Of a stretch of 21,009 bases of DNA, positions 1-9,141 are shown in pieces; the first letter of the stretch is position 1; each line of letters begins with the position of its first letter. The notes below the pieces were generated by a model. That model was not told the origin of the DNA. It made no database searches and was given only the letters and a program-made list of their open reading frames with translations. The DNA comes from Thermoanaerobacter sp049701115 (GTDB lineage: Bacteria > Bacillota > Thermoanaerobacteria > Thermoanaerobacterales > Thermoanaerobacteraceae). The stretch lies in contig NZ_JBNATX010000033.1 of NCBI RefSeq assembly GCF_049701115.1, forward strand, positions 1 through 21,009, read 5' to 3'. Both the position numbers and the translations under genes were made by a program.

Positions 1-25
1 GTAACCCCATTTCCTTCTTCTCAAT

Positions 26-66
26 AAAAACACCTCCCCTACATTTTATGTAGAGGAGGTGTTTTT
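26..66. terminator. Bidirectional hairpin terminator downstream of the DUF523 gene
   Basis: An inverted repeat pairs positions 26-37 with 55-66, extended inward by 39-43 with 49-53 around one C/A mismatch. The arms begin with AAAAA and end with TTTTT, so either transcript would carry a U-run after the stem. The stop codon of the DUF523 gene (65-67) overlaps the outer arm. The hairpin ends the long minus-strand gene run and could also stop a converging plus-strand gene; a plus-strand frame ending in TAA at 25-27 is possible but far too short to judge. Confidence 0.85.
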
Positions 67-502
67 ACTTACTCTTTTTTATCATTTCAGAAAATTCTAC
101 TTCCGTCATAACCCTTATACCTGCCCGTTTTAAAATCCTAGTAGTTATTCCATCACCTTCAATCAATTTCCCAGAAAAAGTCCCATCGTATATCTGTCCA
201 CAGCCACAGGAAGGACTTTTGGCTTTAAAAATCGCTTCTTTTATACCATAAAGCTCAGCTATCTTTAAACTCTCATAAGCTCCTCTGTAAAAATTCTCTG
301 TTACTTCCTCCCCTTTAATGTTGTAAACTTTATCTCCCCTTATCTCAGAAGGGAGCCTGGGAGTTGGAAGTCCTCCCAACTGCTCAGGACAAACCAGTAT
401 CGCTTTACCTTCTTTTACAAGCTTCTTTATTTCCTCTCTTTCATTATTACTTCCATCGTATTTGCAGTTTACTCCTGCCAGACAAGCACTTACAAGATAC
501 AT
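65..502 (-). CDS. DUF523 family protein (TudS-like thiouracil desulfidase family)
   Basis: A 145-residue cytosolic protein of the DUF523 family. The sequence has the three family cysteine motifs: SACLAG (C7), VCPEQ (C38) and KSPSCGCG (C99, C101). Characterised members (TudS) use three such cysteines to hold a [4Fe-4S] cluster and remove sulfur from thiouracil; that is family knowledge, and the substrate of this protein is not known. An extra cysteine at C13 is also present. The length fits a stand-alone domain without the DUF1722 part found in fused relatives. The start is ATG with an AGGAGG site just upstream. It begins 11 bases after mutS2 ends, so it is very likely the last gene of that operon, and its stop runs into the terminator. 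Family assignment is strong, exact function moderate. Confidence 0.88.
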   Translation of the reverse strand: MYLVSACLAGVNCKYDGSNNEREEIKKLVKEGKAILVCPEQLGGLPTPRLPSEIRGDKVYNIKGEEVTENFYRGAYESLKIAELYGIKEAIFKAKSPSCGCGQIYDGTFSGKLIEGDGITTRILKRAGIRVMTEVEFSEMIKKSK

Positions 503-513
503 AAATTACCTCC

Positions 514-2886
514 TCATCTACTTTCCAATTCCACAATGGTCACTCCATCTCCACCTTCCCCATAGCCGCCCAACCTGAAGGATTTAACGTGTTTGTTTGT
601 TTTTAAAAATTTGGATATTCCTGTTCTTAGAACACCCGTACCTCTGCCATGTATTATAGTTACCTGGTTAAGTCCTGCCAAATAGGCATCATCAATATAT
701 TTCTCTACCTCAAGAAGAGCATCATCCAATGTCATCCCTCTCACATCAAGATGACTGCTTATCACCTTAGCTTTTTCGTTTATAAATTTACTGTAACCTT
801 TTTTCACTTCTTCCTGTTCCTGCTCTTCTTTAACTCTCAAATTGCTTATATGGACTGTCATCTTCAGAATTCCCGCCTGCACTTCAACATTCCCTGATGC
901 ATCCGGTGGAGAAAGGACAATTCCATTTTGGTCTAACGGAACAATATAAACAGACTGCCCGGCTTTTAAAGAATCAGGAATTTTGCCATAAGAAACTTCC
1001 TTGGGTGTTAAAATCTCTCCTTCTAACTCTTCTAGATTTTTCTTTATCTTTTCTCTGACTTCTTGTATCGCTCTGTCTTTGTTTTTTTCTTTCTCTTCAG
1101 CTTCTTTTATCCTCTTTATTATCTCCTCTGCAGTATGTTTTGCTTCTTTAATTATCTCCCTAGCTTTTTCTTTTGCCTCTTTCAATATTTTATCTTTTTG
1201 AGATTCGAGCTTTCTTTTCTCCTTTTCTAATTCTTCTTTTAAGACTTCCACTTCTTTTTTTAGCCTTTCTACTTCCTGATAAGCATTTTCTAGATCTTTT
1301 CTTTTTTCTTCCACATCTTTAATGACATCCTCAAACCTTATGGCCTCACCAGATATGTAGCTCTTGGCATTTTCAATTATTTCCTCTGAAAGCCCAAGCC
1401 TTCTTGAAATCTCAAAAGCATTGCTCCTTCCAGGAATGCCTATTATAAGTTTGTAGGTAGGTCGTAAAGTCTCCACATCAAACTCGACGCTGGCATTTTC
1501 TACACCCTTGGTCTTCAGGGCGTACTGCTTGAGCTCACTGTAATGGGTGGTGGCTATTGTCCTGCATCCTGTCCTGTGGAGAAAGTCCAAGATGCTCATA
1601 GCAAGTGCAGAACCTTCAAGAGGGTCAGTCCCTGCCCCCAACTCATCCAAAAGCACCAAAGAATTCTTATTGACCTTTTTAAGAATACTCACTATATTTG
1701 TCATGTGAGAAGAAAAGGTGCTCAAACTTTGCTCAATGCTCTGCTCATCGCCTATGTCCACAAAGACATCTTCGAATATGGAAATCTGGGATTTCTCTTC
1801 TGCAGGAATAAATATTCCTGCCATCGCCATTAAGGTCAACAGACCTACTGTTTTTAAGGTAACAGTTTTACCTCCTGTGTTAGGACCTGTAATTACCAAG
1901 GTAGTAAACTCTCTTCCTATATGTATGTCTATTGGAACGACTTTCTCAGGGTCTATCAAAGGATGGCGCGCTTTTTTGAGATTTACATACCCTGAAGTAT
2001 TTAGTTCAGGCCTTGAAGCTTTTATCTTTATTGAATAACGGGCTTTTGCAAATAGGAAATCCAGTTCAGATACCAATTCGACGTTTTTCAAAATAGCTTC
2101 AGCATTCTTTTTAATCTCTTGAGAAAGTTCAAAAAGTATCCTTTCTATCTCCTTCTGCTCCTTTAATTCTAACTCCCTCAATTCATTGTTTAAATCTACT
2201 ACTTGGATAGGCTCGATGAACAAAGTAGCCCCTGTGGAAGACTGGTCGTGTATTATGCCTTTAAACACATTCCTGTATTCCTGTTTTACTGGCACGACAT
2301 ATCTTCCCTGTCTCATTGTTATTATTGGCTCTTGAAGTTCTTTTTGCCTTGTAGAAATTATAGAATTTAAAGTAGATTTTATCTTCTCATTTATTGATGC
2401 CTTCTGCCTCCTTATTGCTTTCAAAACCGGAGAGGCTTCATCTGAGATCTCATCTTCAGAAATCACCGTATTCTCAATCTTCTCCTTTAAACTTTTTAGA
2501 GGAACAAGCCTTTTATCAAATTCTTTAAGCAATAAAAAGTCTTCCCTGTCATACAGCGATTTAAAGTGGGCCTTGACTTCCTCCACAAGGCTGAGGAAAT
2601 TTTCAATACCTAAAAGTTCCCTGTTGTAAAGAATATAATCAATCTGCGCTTTTTTCACATGCTCTCTTATGTCTTGAAAAGAAAACGATATATCCCCATA
2701 GGAATAGATAAATTTCACTGCCTCATTGAGCAAGTCTAATTCAAATTCTATTGCCTTTAAATCTTTTTTTATCTCTATGTCAAAAACTTTTTCTCTCCCA
2801 AGCTCTGAGTCGCATTCATTCGCAATTAGCCTAATTATTTTGTCAAACTCAAGGCTTTTTAAAGTTTTTTCCCTCATTCCCTTCAT
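514..2886 (-). CDS. mutS2: MutS2 family ATPase with Smr domain
   Basis: A 790-residue MutS2, the usual length. The order is an N-terminal helical MutS core/lever region; the ABC-type ATPase with Walker A GPNTGGKT near residue 333 and Walker B LVLLDELGAGTDP near 409; a strongly charged coiled coil at about 515-640; a KOW-like beta region at about 645-690; and a C-terminal Smr domain (about 710-790) with LDVRG and HGRGTG motifs. It lacks the mismatch-recognition domain of MutS1. The family has been linked to suppression of recombination and, in B. subtilis, to sensing and splitting collided ribosomes; which applies here is inference. The ATG lies 2 bases after the stop of the U32 gene, with a GAGGAG site 10 bases upstream inside that gene, implying coupled translation. 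Another ATG three codons in lacks a well-spaced site. Confidence 0.96.
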   Translation of the reverse strand: MKGMREKTLKSLEFDKIIRLIANECDSELGREKVFDIEIKKDLKAIEFELDLLNEAVKFIYSYGDISFSFQDIREHVKKAQIDYILYNRELLGIENFLSLVEEVKAHFKSLYDREDFLLLKEFDKRLVPLKSLKEKIENTVISEDEISDEASPVLKAIRRQKASINEKIKSTLNSIISTRQKELQEPIITMRQGRYVVPVKQEYRNVFKGIIHDQSSTGATLFIEPIQVVDLNNELRELELKEQKEIERILFELSQEIKKNAEAILKNVELVSELDFLFAKARYSIKIKASRPELNTSGYVNLKKARHPLIDPEKVVPIDIHIGREFTTLVITGPNTGGKTVTLKTVGLLTLMAMAGIFIPAEEKSQISIFEDVFVDIGDEQSIEQSLSTFSSHMTNIVSILKKVNKNSLVLLDELGAGTDPLEGSALAMSILDFLHRTGCRTIATTHYSELKQYALKTKGVENASVEFDVETLRPTYKLIIGIPGRSNAFEISRRLGLSEEIIENAKSYISGEAIRFEDVIKDVEEKRKDLENAYQEVERLKKEVEVLKEELEKEKRKLESQKDKILKEAKEKAREIIKEAKHTAEEIIKRIKEAEEKEKNKDRAIQEVREKIKKNLEELEGEILTPKEVSYGKIPDSLKAGQSVYIVPLDQNGIVLSPPDASGNVEVQAGILKMTVHISNLRVKEEQEQEEVKKGYSKFINEKAKVISSHLDVRGMTLDDALLEVEKYIDDAYLAGLNQVTIIHGRGTGVLRTGISKFLKTNKHVKSFRLGGYGEGGDGVTIVELESR

Positions 2887-2888
2887 GA

Positions 2889-5243
2889 CTACAAAACTCC
2901 TCTGTAAAAATGTCCTTTGGTATAATTTCCCTCTGGAACTTCAATTCTTTCTCCTTCTAATGCTTTTATATGCATTTGTAAAATTTTTTCTATTTCCTCA
3001 TCCTCTTCTATTGTATCATTTATTCTGAGAAAAGAAAGGCCGGATTTCTTCAGCTCTTCCATGTGATTCGCCATAAAGAGCACATCGCCATTTAAAATCT
3101 GAATCCTGCAAAAACCATTGTTCTTTATAGGCATCAATTTACCTTTCCTATCTTTAAGAAAATAGTAACCCTTTTCGCATTTTGCCCTGTCACAACCCAC
3201 TAAATTTCTTATAGGGCAGTGTTCCGTAGTCATAAGAGGAAGGTGACCGTATATTACTGCCTCAAACTTTATATCGCTCCTTTTTGCAATGTCTTTCATC
3301 TGCTCAAGCGTAAGTTCATAAGAAAGGGTCACAGCATAAGCATTAAAATACTCTACAGCAAGGCTGTTGAAAACATTAAGGGGGTAATCGATAAAAAGTC
3401 TAAAACCACTGTTTTTTAATATATGATAAAGTCCCAAATTGGAAACAAGGACATTCCTTATATCCAATTCTCTTAAAAGCTGCAATTGCCTTTCAATATC
3501 TTTCATCTCTTCTCTTAAAATTGAAGGAAAAGCAGCAACAAGTACAATATCTTTTCCCTCCAGCAATTTGACTGCTTCTTTTAAGATACTTTCATTGAGT
3601 TTGTAATCAAAATAAACATACGGTATCCCCAGAGATGATGCAATTTCTAGATGATTTAATTTATCAGTGTAGAAAGTCAAAACTGGACTTTCACTCTTTT
3701 CCCTTCCCTCTGGAAGCTTAACTTTTTTCTGTAGCTTTTCCCTTTGATAGAAAGCCAATTTCTTTAACTTTAATTCATCTATTGCCTTCCTTCTGGTCTC
3801 CTTAATATCCTTTACAGGCATGAAAAGCCCTTTATCTAAGCTTACAAATACCTTCTCAGGGTAAAAAGGCGTATCGCCAATCTGAGACAACTTGTCCTTT
3901 AGAAAATCCTCTTCTATAGAAACCTTTTTAGCTGGTTCAGCAACCCTTTCACTCTTCGCTTCTCCAGAGAAAACTCCATCTTCTACTCTAACTACAAAAG
4001 GCATCTCTTTTTTCAATTCTGCGTAAATTTTCACAGGAACCTTTTTCTCTGGCAAATTTTTTAAACTTTCATTTAAAAGGTAATCGTACGTTTTATTCAA
4101 AATATCTTTTTCTTTGGGGTAAAAATCCAAATAGAGGGTCACTATCTCCCCTTTAAAAGCCACATCTACTTTCTGCCCATTTTTTATGATTTCCTGTATC
4201 CTGTGCCCTTTTTCTCCCTTTGAATCAGAAATCCCATCACCTTTTCTTATGTCCTGAAGAAGCCTTACTTTTACTTCTCTTCCTTTGGTTTTTACTACCT
4301 CCGCAACAGGTACTCCTATATTCTTAGGAGTAACATAGCTCATCTTGGAAGGCTTTTTTTCAAACAAATACCCCGTAGAAAAACCTCTATTGAAGACTTT
4401 AGCCATTTCTTCCATGTATTTAGTGCTGTCAAAAGCTCTCCCTTCGTAATAACTGTTTATGGCTTCTCTGTAAGCTTTCACGACAGAAGCGACGTATTCC
4501 GGACTTTTCATCCTTCCCTCAATCTTAAAAGAAGACACGCCTGCTTCAATAAGGAGAGGTATATGTTCAATTGTGCACAAATCCACCATACTCAGAAGGT
4601 GCAAATTCTCTTTTAAAATATTCCCATGCTTGCTGACCAAAGAATACTTCAAACGGCAGGGTTGAGCACATCTCCCTCTGTTGCCACTTCTCCCTCCTAT
4701 GAGGCTGCTCATAAAGCACTGACCTGAATAGCTGACACACATCGCCCCGTGAACAAAAACTTCTACATCTATAGGAGAATTGGAAGCAATATGTCTTATT
4801 TCTTCGAGAGTTAATTCTCTTGATAAAATAACCCTAGACACACCTCTTTCAGCTAATTCCCGCACGCCTTCCAGGTTATGTACTGTCATCTGCGTACTGG
4901 CGTGCACTTTAAAATCCGGATAATTTTCTCTTAGAAATTTGAGCACTCCTAAATCTTGCACTATAACAGCATCTACCCCAATTGAGTATAAAAAGTCAAT
5001 GTACTCTACAAGTTTATCCATTTCTTCGTTTAGTATCAGAGTGTTGACAGTCACATAAATCTTAACATCCCTCAAATGACAAAACTCTAACGCCTTCTCA
5101 AGGTCCTCATAATCAAAATTAGGGGCATAAGCTCTTGCCCCAAAATTCTTGCCTCCTAAATAAACGGCATCACAGCCTGCATTTACAGCATTTAAAAGCG
5201 CATTATAATCCCCTGCCGGTGCCAATAGTTCAACCCTTTTCAT
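2889..5243 (-). CDS. U32 family protein with DUF3656-type region (possible RNA hydroxylase, RlhA/TrhP-like)
   Basis: A protein of about 784 residues. The N-terminal half begins with the typical ELLAPAGDYNALLNAV strand and carries the U32 signature: EVFVHGAMCVSYSGQC, followed by GNRGRCAQPCR and FKIEGRMKSPEY. The C-terminal half holds a second cysteine group, HCPIRNLVGCDRAKC, near residues 675-690. Although named peptidases, studied members such as E. coli RlhA and TrhP take part in 5-hydroxylation of 23S rRNA cytidine or of tRNA wobble uridine. The large two-part build resembles RlhA more than the short TrhP, but this is inference. The frame is open upstream to a TTG at 5270 that overlaps zapA; I prefer ATG at 5243, ten bases past the zapA stop, with AAAGGTGG in front. 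It sits between zapA and mutS2, nearly touching both. Confidence 0.9.
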   Translation of the reverse strand: MKRVELLAPAGDYNALLNAVNAGCDAVYLGGKNFGARAYAPNFDYEDLEKALEFCHLRDVKIYVTVNTLILNEEMDKLVEYIDFLYSIGVDAVIVQDLGVLKFLRENYPDFKVHASTQMTVHNLEGVRELAERGVSRVILSRELTLEEIRHIASNSPIDVEVFVHGAMCVSYSGQCFMSSLIGGRSGNRGRCAQPCRLKYSLVSKHGNILKENLHLLSMVDLCTIEHIPLLIEAGVSSFKIEGRMKSPEYVASVVKAYREAINSYYEGRAFDSTKYMEEMAKVFNRGFSTGYLFEKKPSKMSYVTPKNIGVPVAEVVKTKGREVKVRLLQDIRKGDGISDSKGEKGHRIQEIIKNGQKVDVAFKGEIVTLYLDFYPKEKDILNKTYDYLLNESLKNLPEKKVPVKIYAELKKEMPFVVRVEDGVFSGEAKSERVAEPAKKVSIEEDFLKDKLSQIGDTPFYPEKVFVSLDKGLFMPVKDIKETRRKAIDELKLKKLAFYQREKLQKKVKLPEGREKSESPVLTFYTDKLNHLEIASSLGIPYVYFDYKLNESILKEAVKLLEGKDIVLVAAFPSILREEMKDIERQLQLLRELDIRNVLVSNLGLYHILKNSGFRLFIDYPLNVFNSLAVEYFNAYAVTLSYELTLEQMKDIAKRSDIKFEAVIYGHLPLMTTEHCPIRNLVGCDRAKCEKGYYFLKDRKGKLMPIKNNGFCRIQILNGDVLFMANHMEELKKSGLSFLRINDTIEEDEEIEKILQMHIKALEGERIEVPEGNYTKGHFYRGVL

Positions 5244-5253
5244 CCAACCACCT

Positions 5254-5628
5254 TTACTTTTCTTGGTCAAATGTTTCTAAAAACTGCCTGAACTCTTCTT
5301 CTGTCTCCAAAAGTTTATTTACACTATTTTCTAGCTCTTGTTCCAGCTCTTTTATCCGCCTATTTTTTTCTTCTAATTCTGTCTTCAATGAAAGCAGCTC
5401 TTTTTTTATTGCATTGTTTTCCTCCTTAGACATGAAAAGCTCATCGGCAATGTTCAAAGAAGCAAGCAAGAACAGCTGAACCTGTGAAAGATTTTTATGG
5501 CTCTGCATCAATTCTTTAATTACATTGTCTACATAATTTGCAAGTTTTATTACATGCTCTTCAGGATAATCGGACTTTAAAATATACTCATTGCCATTAA
5601 TCGTTACACTAACCCTGTTTAACTCCAC
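5254..5628 (-). CDS. zapA: Cell division protein ZapA
   Basis: A 124-residue ZapA, which binds FtsZ filaments and promotes Z-ring bundling at midcell. The N-terminal part NRVSVTINGNEYILKSDYPEE and the following helix with YVD match the ZapA head; from about residue 75 the protein is a continuous charged coiled coil (KKELLSLKTELEEKNRRIKE). It is longer than the roughly 85-residue B. subtilis ZapA because of this coiled-coil tail. The start is GTG, supported by AAGGGG 8 bases upstream; there is no better in-frame ATG. It follows pheT, as in Bacillus where zapA lies close to pheST, and it precedes the U32 gene by 10 bases. Identity is good; regulation is unclear apart from a weak promoter in the gap upstream. 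Confidence 0.93.
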   Translation of the reverse strand: MELNRVSVTINGNEYILKSDYPEEHVIKLANYVDNVIKELMQSHKNLSQVQLFLLASLNIADELFMSKEENNAIKKELLSLKTELEEKNRRIKELEQELENSVNKLLETEEEFRQFLETFDQEK

Positions 5629-5653
5629 AGAAACATCCCCTTAATCCTTTGTT

Positions 5654-5681
5654 ATTCTATTAATTTCTACATAAAAAGCAA
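5654..5681 (-). promoter_or_regulatory. Possible weak sigma-A promoter for zapA-U32-mutS2-DUF523
   Basis: In the 67-base gap between pheT and zapA the minus strand reads TTGCTT (5676-5681), a 16-base spacer, then TAGAAT (5654-5659). The -10 box matches the consensus at five of six positions and the -35 box at only three. No terminator is visible after pheT, so readthrough from pheST is equally possible. Confidence 0.35.
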
Positions 5682-5695
5682 TTTTCCTTCTTTTT

Positions 5696-8080
5696 TTACC
5701 TCAATTTAGCCCCCAATTTTTCCTCCAAAGCCTTAACTATCCTAGCATGGACTTCATTGACTTCTTCATCGGTCAAGGTTTTCTCATAAGACCTGTACCA
5801 GATGGAAAAGGCGACGCTCTTCTTTCCTTCAGGGATGTTGGGTCCTTTGTAAACATCAAACAGGGCAGTTTTTTCTACAAACCCTCTGCCGGTCTCTTTT
5901 ATTACTTTTTCAACTTCAGCCACAAACAAATCCTCATCTACGACCACTGCGATATCCCTTTCAACGGCAGGGTATTTGGGAAGCGGGTTGTACTTTCTAT
6001 CTACATTAGCAAATTTTATGATTTTATCCAAATTCAACTCTCCCGCATACACTCTCACAGGTAAGTCATAATTTTCCAAAACATCCGGATGAACTTCTCC
6101 AAAGACACCTAATACTTCTTCTCCAAAGAGTATTTTCGCTGACCTTCCAGGATGATAAGAAGGTTCCTCTGCCCTCACATATTCTACATCAACAATCCCC
6201 ATCACTTCAAGCAGTTCTTCAATTACTCCTTTTATGGTGTAAAAGTCCACTTCCTTGCCGTACATTCCCAGAGAAATAGTCTTTACCTCTTCAGGCAGTT
6301 CCTTCAAAGGCAACTCTTTTGGTAAAAATACCCTTGAGATTTCAAAAGCCTTAAATTCTCCCACTTTTCTGCTGTAATTGGTATAAGCCACATTTAGCAT
6401 AAAAGGCAAAAGTGTAGTCCTCATAAGGCTTTGCTCTTCGCCAAGGGGATTTATTATCTTGACAGCTTTCCTCAAAACGCTGTCTTTAGGAACATTTATT
6501 CTGTCTAAATCCCTCTCTCCCATAAATGACATTGTGACAATCTCATTTAGTCCACAGGCCAGCAATACTTCTCTCGCCTTTTCTTCAAGCTGCTGCTCTT
6601 TTGTGAGAGAACCTAAAGTGGTCTGAGCATTTTTCATCAGACTATCTGCAATATTATTGTAACCGTACAGCCTAGCTATTTCTTCTGCAATATCTGCCTC
6701 CATAGTCACATCTTTTCTGAAGTGAGGAACTTTTATTTCAAGCTCTTCTCCTTTTTCAACTACTTCAAATTCTAAAGACCTTAAGATCTCAATCATTTCA
6801 GAGGTAGCTAAATTTGTGCCCAAAAATTTATTTATCCTATCAGGTCTTACAGTCAATACTGTTCTTTCCATTGGCTTAGGATATTCATCAACAATCCCTT
6901 TTAATACCTCTCCACCGCAGTACTTTTCCATGAGCTGGGCTGCTCTCTCACAGGCAAGAACTGTAATTTCTGGGTCTAGCCCTTTTTCAAACCTCGCTGA
7001 AGCCTCGCTTCTAAGACCCAGCTTTTTAGAGGTATGCCTTATATTGCTGCCTTTGAAATTGGCACTCTCTATGAGTATATTCACAGTGGAATCCGTTATT
7101 TCTGTGTTCTCTCCTCCCATTACTCCTGCAAGGCCTATTGCCTTTTCTTCGTCCGCTATCACAAGCATTGAACTATCTAAAATCCTCTCTTTCCCGTCTA
7201 GAGTAACCAATTTTTCTCCGTCTCTTGCCCTTCTCACAATTATGTGTTTATTCTTTACTTTGTCCAAATCAAAAGCGTGCAGAGGCTGCCCCAGCTCCAG
7301 CATCACATAGTTAGTCACATCTACTACGTTGTTTATAGGCCTTATACCTGCTTTTAGAAGCCTTACCTGCATCCAGATGGGGGAAGGACCTATTTTAACA
7401 TTTTTGACAACCCTCGCAACGTACCTGTAACAAAGGTCCGGCGCCTCTATAGTCACCCTGGCAGGATTGGCCTCCTCCACTTCTGTAACTCTGATTTCTG
7501 GCATTCTGAAAGATTTCCTGAAAGTTGCCGCAGTCTCTCTCGCAATTCCAACTACAGATAGACAGTCGGGGCGATTTGGCGTTATCTCAAATTCTAAAAC
7601 ATCATCTTTAAGCTGCAATGCCTCGTTTATGTCCATCCCAAGAGGAAGTGGAGGCAAGATGAATATCCCGTTTCTCTGATACTCAGGCAGCAGGCTCTCA
7701 TCAAGCCCCAGCTCTTCCGCAGAACACATCATGCCCTGAGAGTCTACTCCTCTTAATTTACTTCTTTTTATCTTTACTCCGCCCGGAAGAGTAGCACCGT
7801 GCAATGCTACCGGTATGTAGTCCCCTGCCTTTATATTTTCTGCCCCTGTCACAATTTGCAATTTTTCACTTCCAATGTCCACAATCCCAACCCACAATTT
7901 ATCTGCATTAGGGTGTTTATCTAAAGATAAGATACGTCCCACAACTACATTGGAAATTTCTTTACCGTAACTTTTTATCCCTTCCACTTTAGAACCAGAC
8001 ATGGTCAGTCCTTCGGCTATTGTCTTAGCATCTTCATCTATGTCTACAAATTCCTTCAACCAAGAAAGAGATACTAACAT
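5696..8080 (-). CDS. pheT: Phenylalanine--tRNA ligase beta subunit
   Basis: A 794-residue beta chain of the heterotetrameric PheRS, which charges tRNA-Phe in the cytosol. The layout is the full bacterial one: the N-terminal region MLVSLSWLKEFVDI; an EMAPII-like tRNA-binding domain at about 40-150 (VVVGRILSLDKHPNADKL); the B3/B4 editing region that hydrolyses Tyr-tRNA-Phe; the B5 domain; the catalytic-like core; and a C-terminal FDX-ACB anticodon-binding domain (YPAVERDIAVVVDEDLFV). The start is ATG with AAGGGGTG upstream; that site overlaps the pheS stop codon, so the two subunits are probably coupled in translation. Expression is governed by the T-box in front of pheS. Nothing is missing or unusual. 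Confidence 0.98.
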   Translation of the reverse strand: MLVSLSWLKEFVDIDEDAKTIAEGLTMSGSKVEGIKSYGKEISNVVVGRILSLDKHPNADKLWVGIVDIGSEKLQIVTGAENIKAGDYIPVALHGATLPGGVKIKRSKLRGVDSQGMMCSAEELGLDESLLPEYQRNGIFILPPLPLGMDINEALQLKDDVLEFEITPNRPDCLSVVGIARETAATFRKSFRMPEIRVTEVEEANPARVTIEAPDLCYRYVARVVKNVKIGPSPIWMQVRLLKAGIRPINNVVDVTNYVMLELGQPLHAFDLDKVKNKHIIVRRARDGEKLVTLDGKERILDSSMLVIADEEKAIGLAGVMGGENTEITDSTVNILIESANFKGSNIRHTSKKLGLRSEASARFEKGLDPEITVLACERAAQLMEKYCGGEVLKGIVDEYPKPMERTVLTVRPDRINKFLGTNLATSEMIEILRSLEFEVVEKGEELEIKVPHFRKDVTMEADIAEEIARLYGYNNIADSLMKNAQTTLGSLTKEQQLEEKAREVLLACGLNEIVTMSFMGERDLDRINVPKDSVLRKAVKIINPLGEEQSLMRTTLLPFMLNVAYTNYSRKVGEFKAFEISRVFLPKELPLKELPEEVKTISLGMYGKEVDFYTIKGVIEELLEVMGIVDVEYVRAEEPSYHPGRSAKILFGEEVLGVFGEVHPDVLENYDLPVRVYAGELNLDKIIKFANVDRKYNPLPKYPAVERDIAVVVDEDLFVAEVEKVIKETGRGFVEKTALFDVYKGPNIPEGKKSVAFSIWYRSYEKTLTDEEVNEVHARIVKALEEKLGAKLR

Positions 8081-8091
8081 AAGCTCACCCC

Positions 8092-9111
8092 TTAAAATTG
8101 TTCTATGAATCTCATGTCATTTTCAAATAATAATCTCAAATCTTCTATCCCATATTTTAACATCGCTATCCTGTCTATTCCCAACCCAAAGGCAAAACCG
8201 GTATACTTCTCAGGGTCAATTCCTGACATCCTTAAGACATTAGGATGGACCATGCCTGCACCTAAAATCTCAATCCAGCCGGTGTAGCCGCACACACGGC
8301 ATCCCTTACCGCCACAAGCAAAACAGCTTACATCCATTTCTGCACTAGGCTCTGTGAAGGGGAAAAAGTGGGGCCTAAATTTTGTCCGGGTACTCTCCCC
8401 GAAAAACTTTTTAGCAAATACGTTTAAAACCCCTTTCAAATCTCCCATTGTGATGCCCTCATCTACCACTAAACCCTCCATCTGATGGAATACAGGAGAA
8501 TGCGTTGCGTCTATGTCATCAGACCTGTAGACTCTGCCGGGCGAAATAACTCTTATAGGTGGTTTGGTCTTTTCCATAGTCCTCACTTGAACTGGAGAAG
8601 TTTGCGTCCTCAAAAGTATATCAGAAGTTATGTAAAAAGTATCCTGCAAGTCGCGAGCCGGATGGTCTTCCGGAGTGTTCAAAGCTTCAAAATTGTAGTA
8701 AGCAAGCTCTACTTCTGGCCCTTCTGCAATAGAAAAACCTAGGCCCAGAAAAATTCTTTTAATTTCATCCATCACAAGAGTAATAGGATGCCTATGCCCG
8801 TATTTGTAAGGCTTGCCTGGCATAGTAATGTCTATGTACTCTTCTTTTATCTTTCTTTCCTTTTCTTCTTTGGCAATTTTTTCTCTTCTCTCCAAAATCA
8901 TATTCTCTATTTTTTCTCTCACATCATTGGCTAACTGCCCTATCACTGGCCTTTCTTCAGGGCTTAAACTTCCCATCCCTCTCAAAATTTGCGTAAGCTC
9001 GCCCTTTTTCCCTAAATATTTAACTCTTAAGCTCTCAATTTCCTGAAAGCTTTTTGCCTCAAGAATCTCTTCTTCCGCTCTTTTAGCAAGCTTTTTTATT
9101 AAATCCTTCAT
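8092..9111 (-). CDS. pheS: Phenylalanine--tRNA ligase alpha subunit
   Basis: A 339-residue class II synthetase catalytic subunit. It starts with a helical coiled-coil arm (to about residue 95) that contacts tRNA. The core carries GHRHPITLVMDEI, the motif 2 region RVYRSDDIDATHSPVFHQME and motif 3 GFAFGLGIDRIAMLKYG. A CxxC...CxxC insert, CFACGGKGCRVCG, is present; many Firmicute PheS proteins have it, and it may bind zinc or be structural. The ATG at 9111 has only AAAAGGGG about 11 bases upstream, a long spacing, but no other start fits the conserved N-terminus. It is the first gene of pheST and lies directly downstream of a T-box terminator, so full-length message needs uncharged tRNA-Phe. Confidence 0.98.
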   Translation of the reverse strand: MKDLIKKLAKRAEEEILEAKSFQEIESLRVKYLGKKGELTQILRGMGSLSPEERPVIGQLANDVREKIENMILERREKIAKEEKERKIKEEYIDITMPGKPYKYGHRHPITLVMDEIKRIFLGLGFSIAEGPEVELAYYNFEALNTPEDHPARDLQDTFYITSDILLRTQTSPVQVRTMEKTKPPIRVISPGRVYRSDDIDATHSPVFHQMEGLVVDEGITMGDLKGVLNVFAKKFFGESTRTKFRPHFFPFTEPSAEMDVSCFACGGKGCRVCGYTGWIEILGAGMVHPNVLRMSGIDPEKYTGFAFGLGIDRIAMLKYGIEDLRLLFENDMRFIEQF

Positions 9112-9141
9112 CCTTTATTCAACCCCTTTTCCTTTGATTAT

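Noticed and set aside
1..25. End of a plus-strand gene entering from the left edge
   Set aside because: Eight codons before a TAA are not enough to support a gene, even though the bidirectional terminator would fit a converging one.
1001..1201. Plus-strand frame rich in Ser, Phe and Ile opposite mutS2, resembling a small membrane protein
   Set aside because: It is the antisense reading of the Lys/Glu-rich MutS2 coiled coil, which always gives hydrophobic and serine-rich peptides; no ribosome site or promoter.
8270..8345. CxxC...CxxC cluster in PheS as a novel zinc-finger insertion
   Set aside because: The same insert is common in Firmicute PheS proteins, so it is a family feature and not a novelty.
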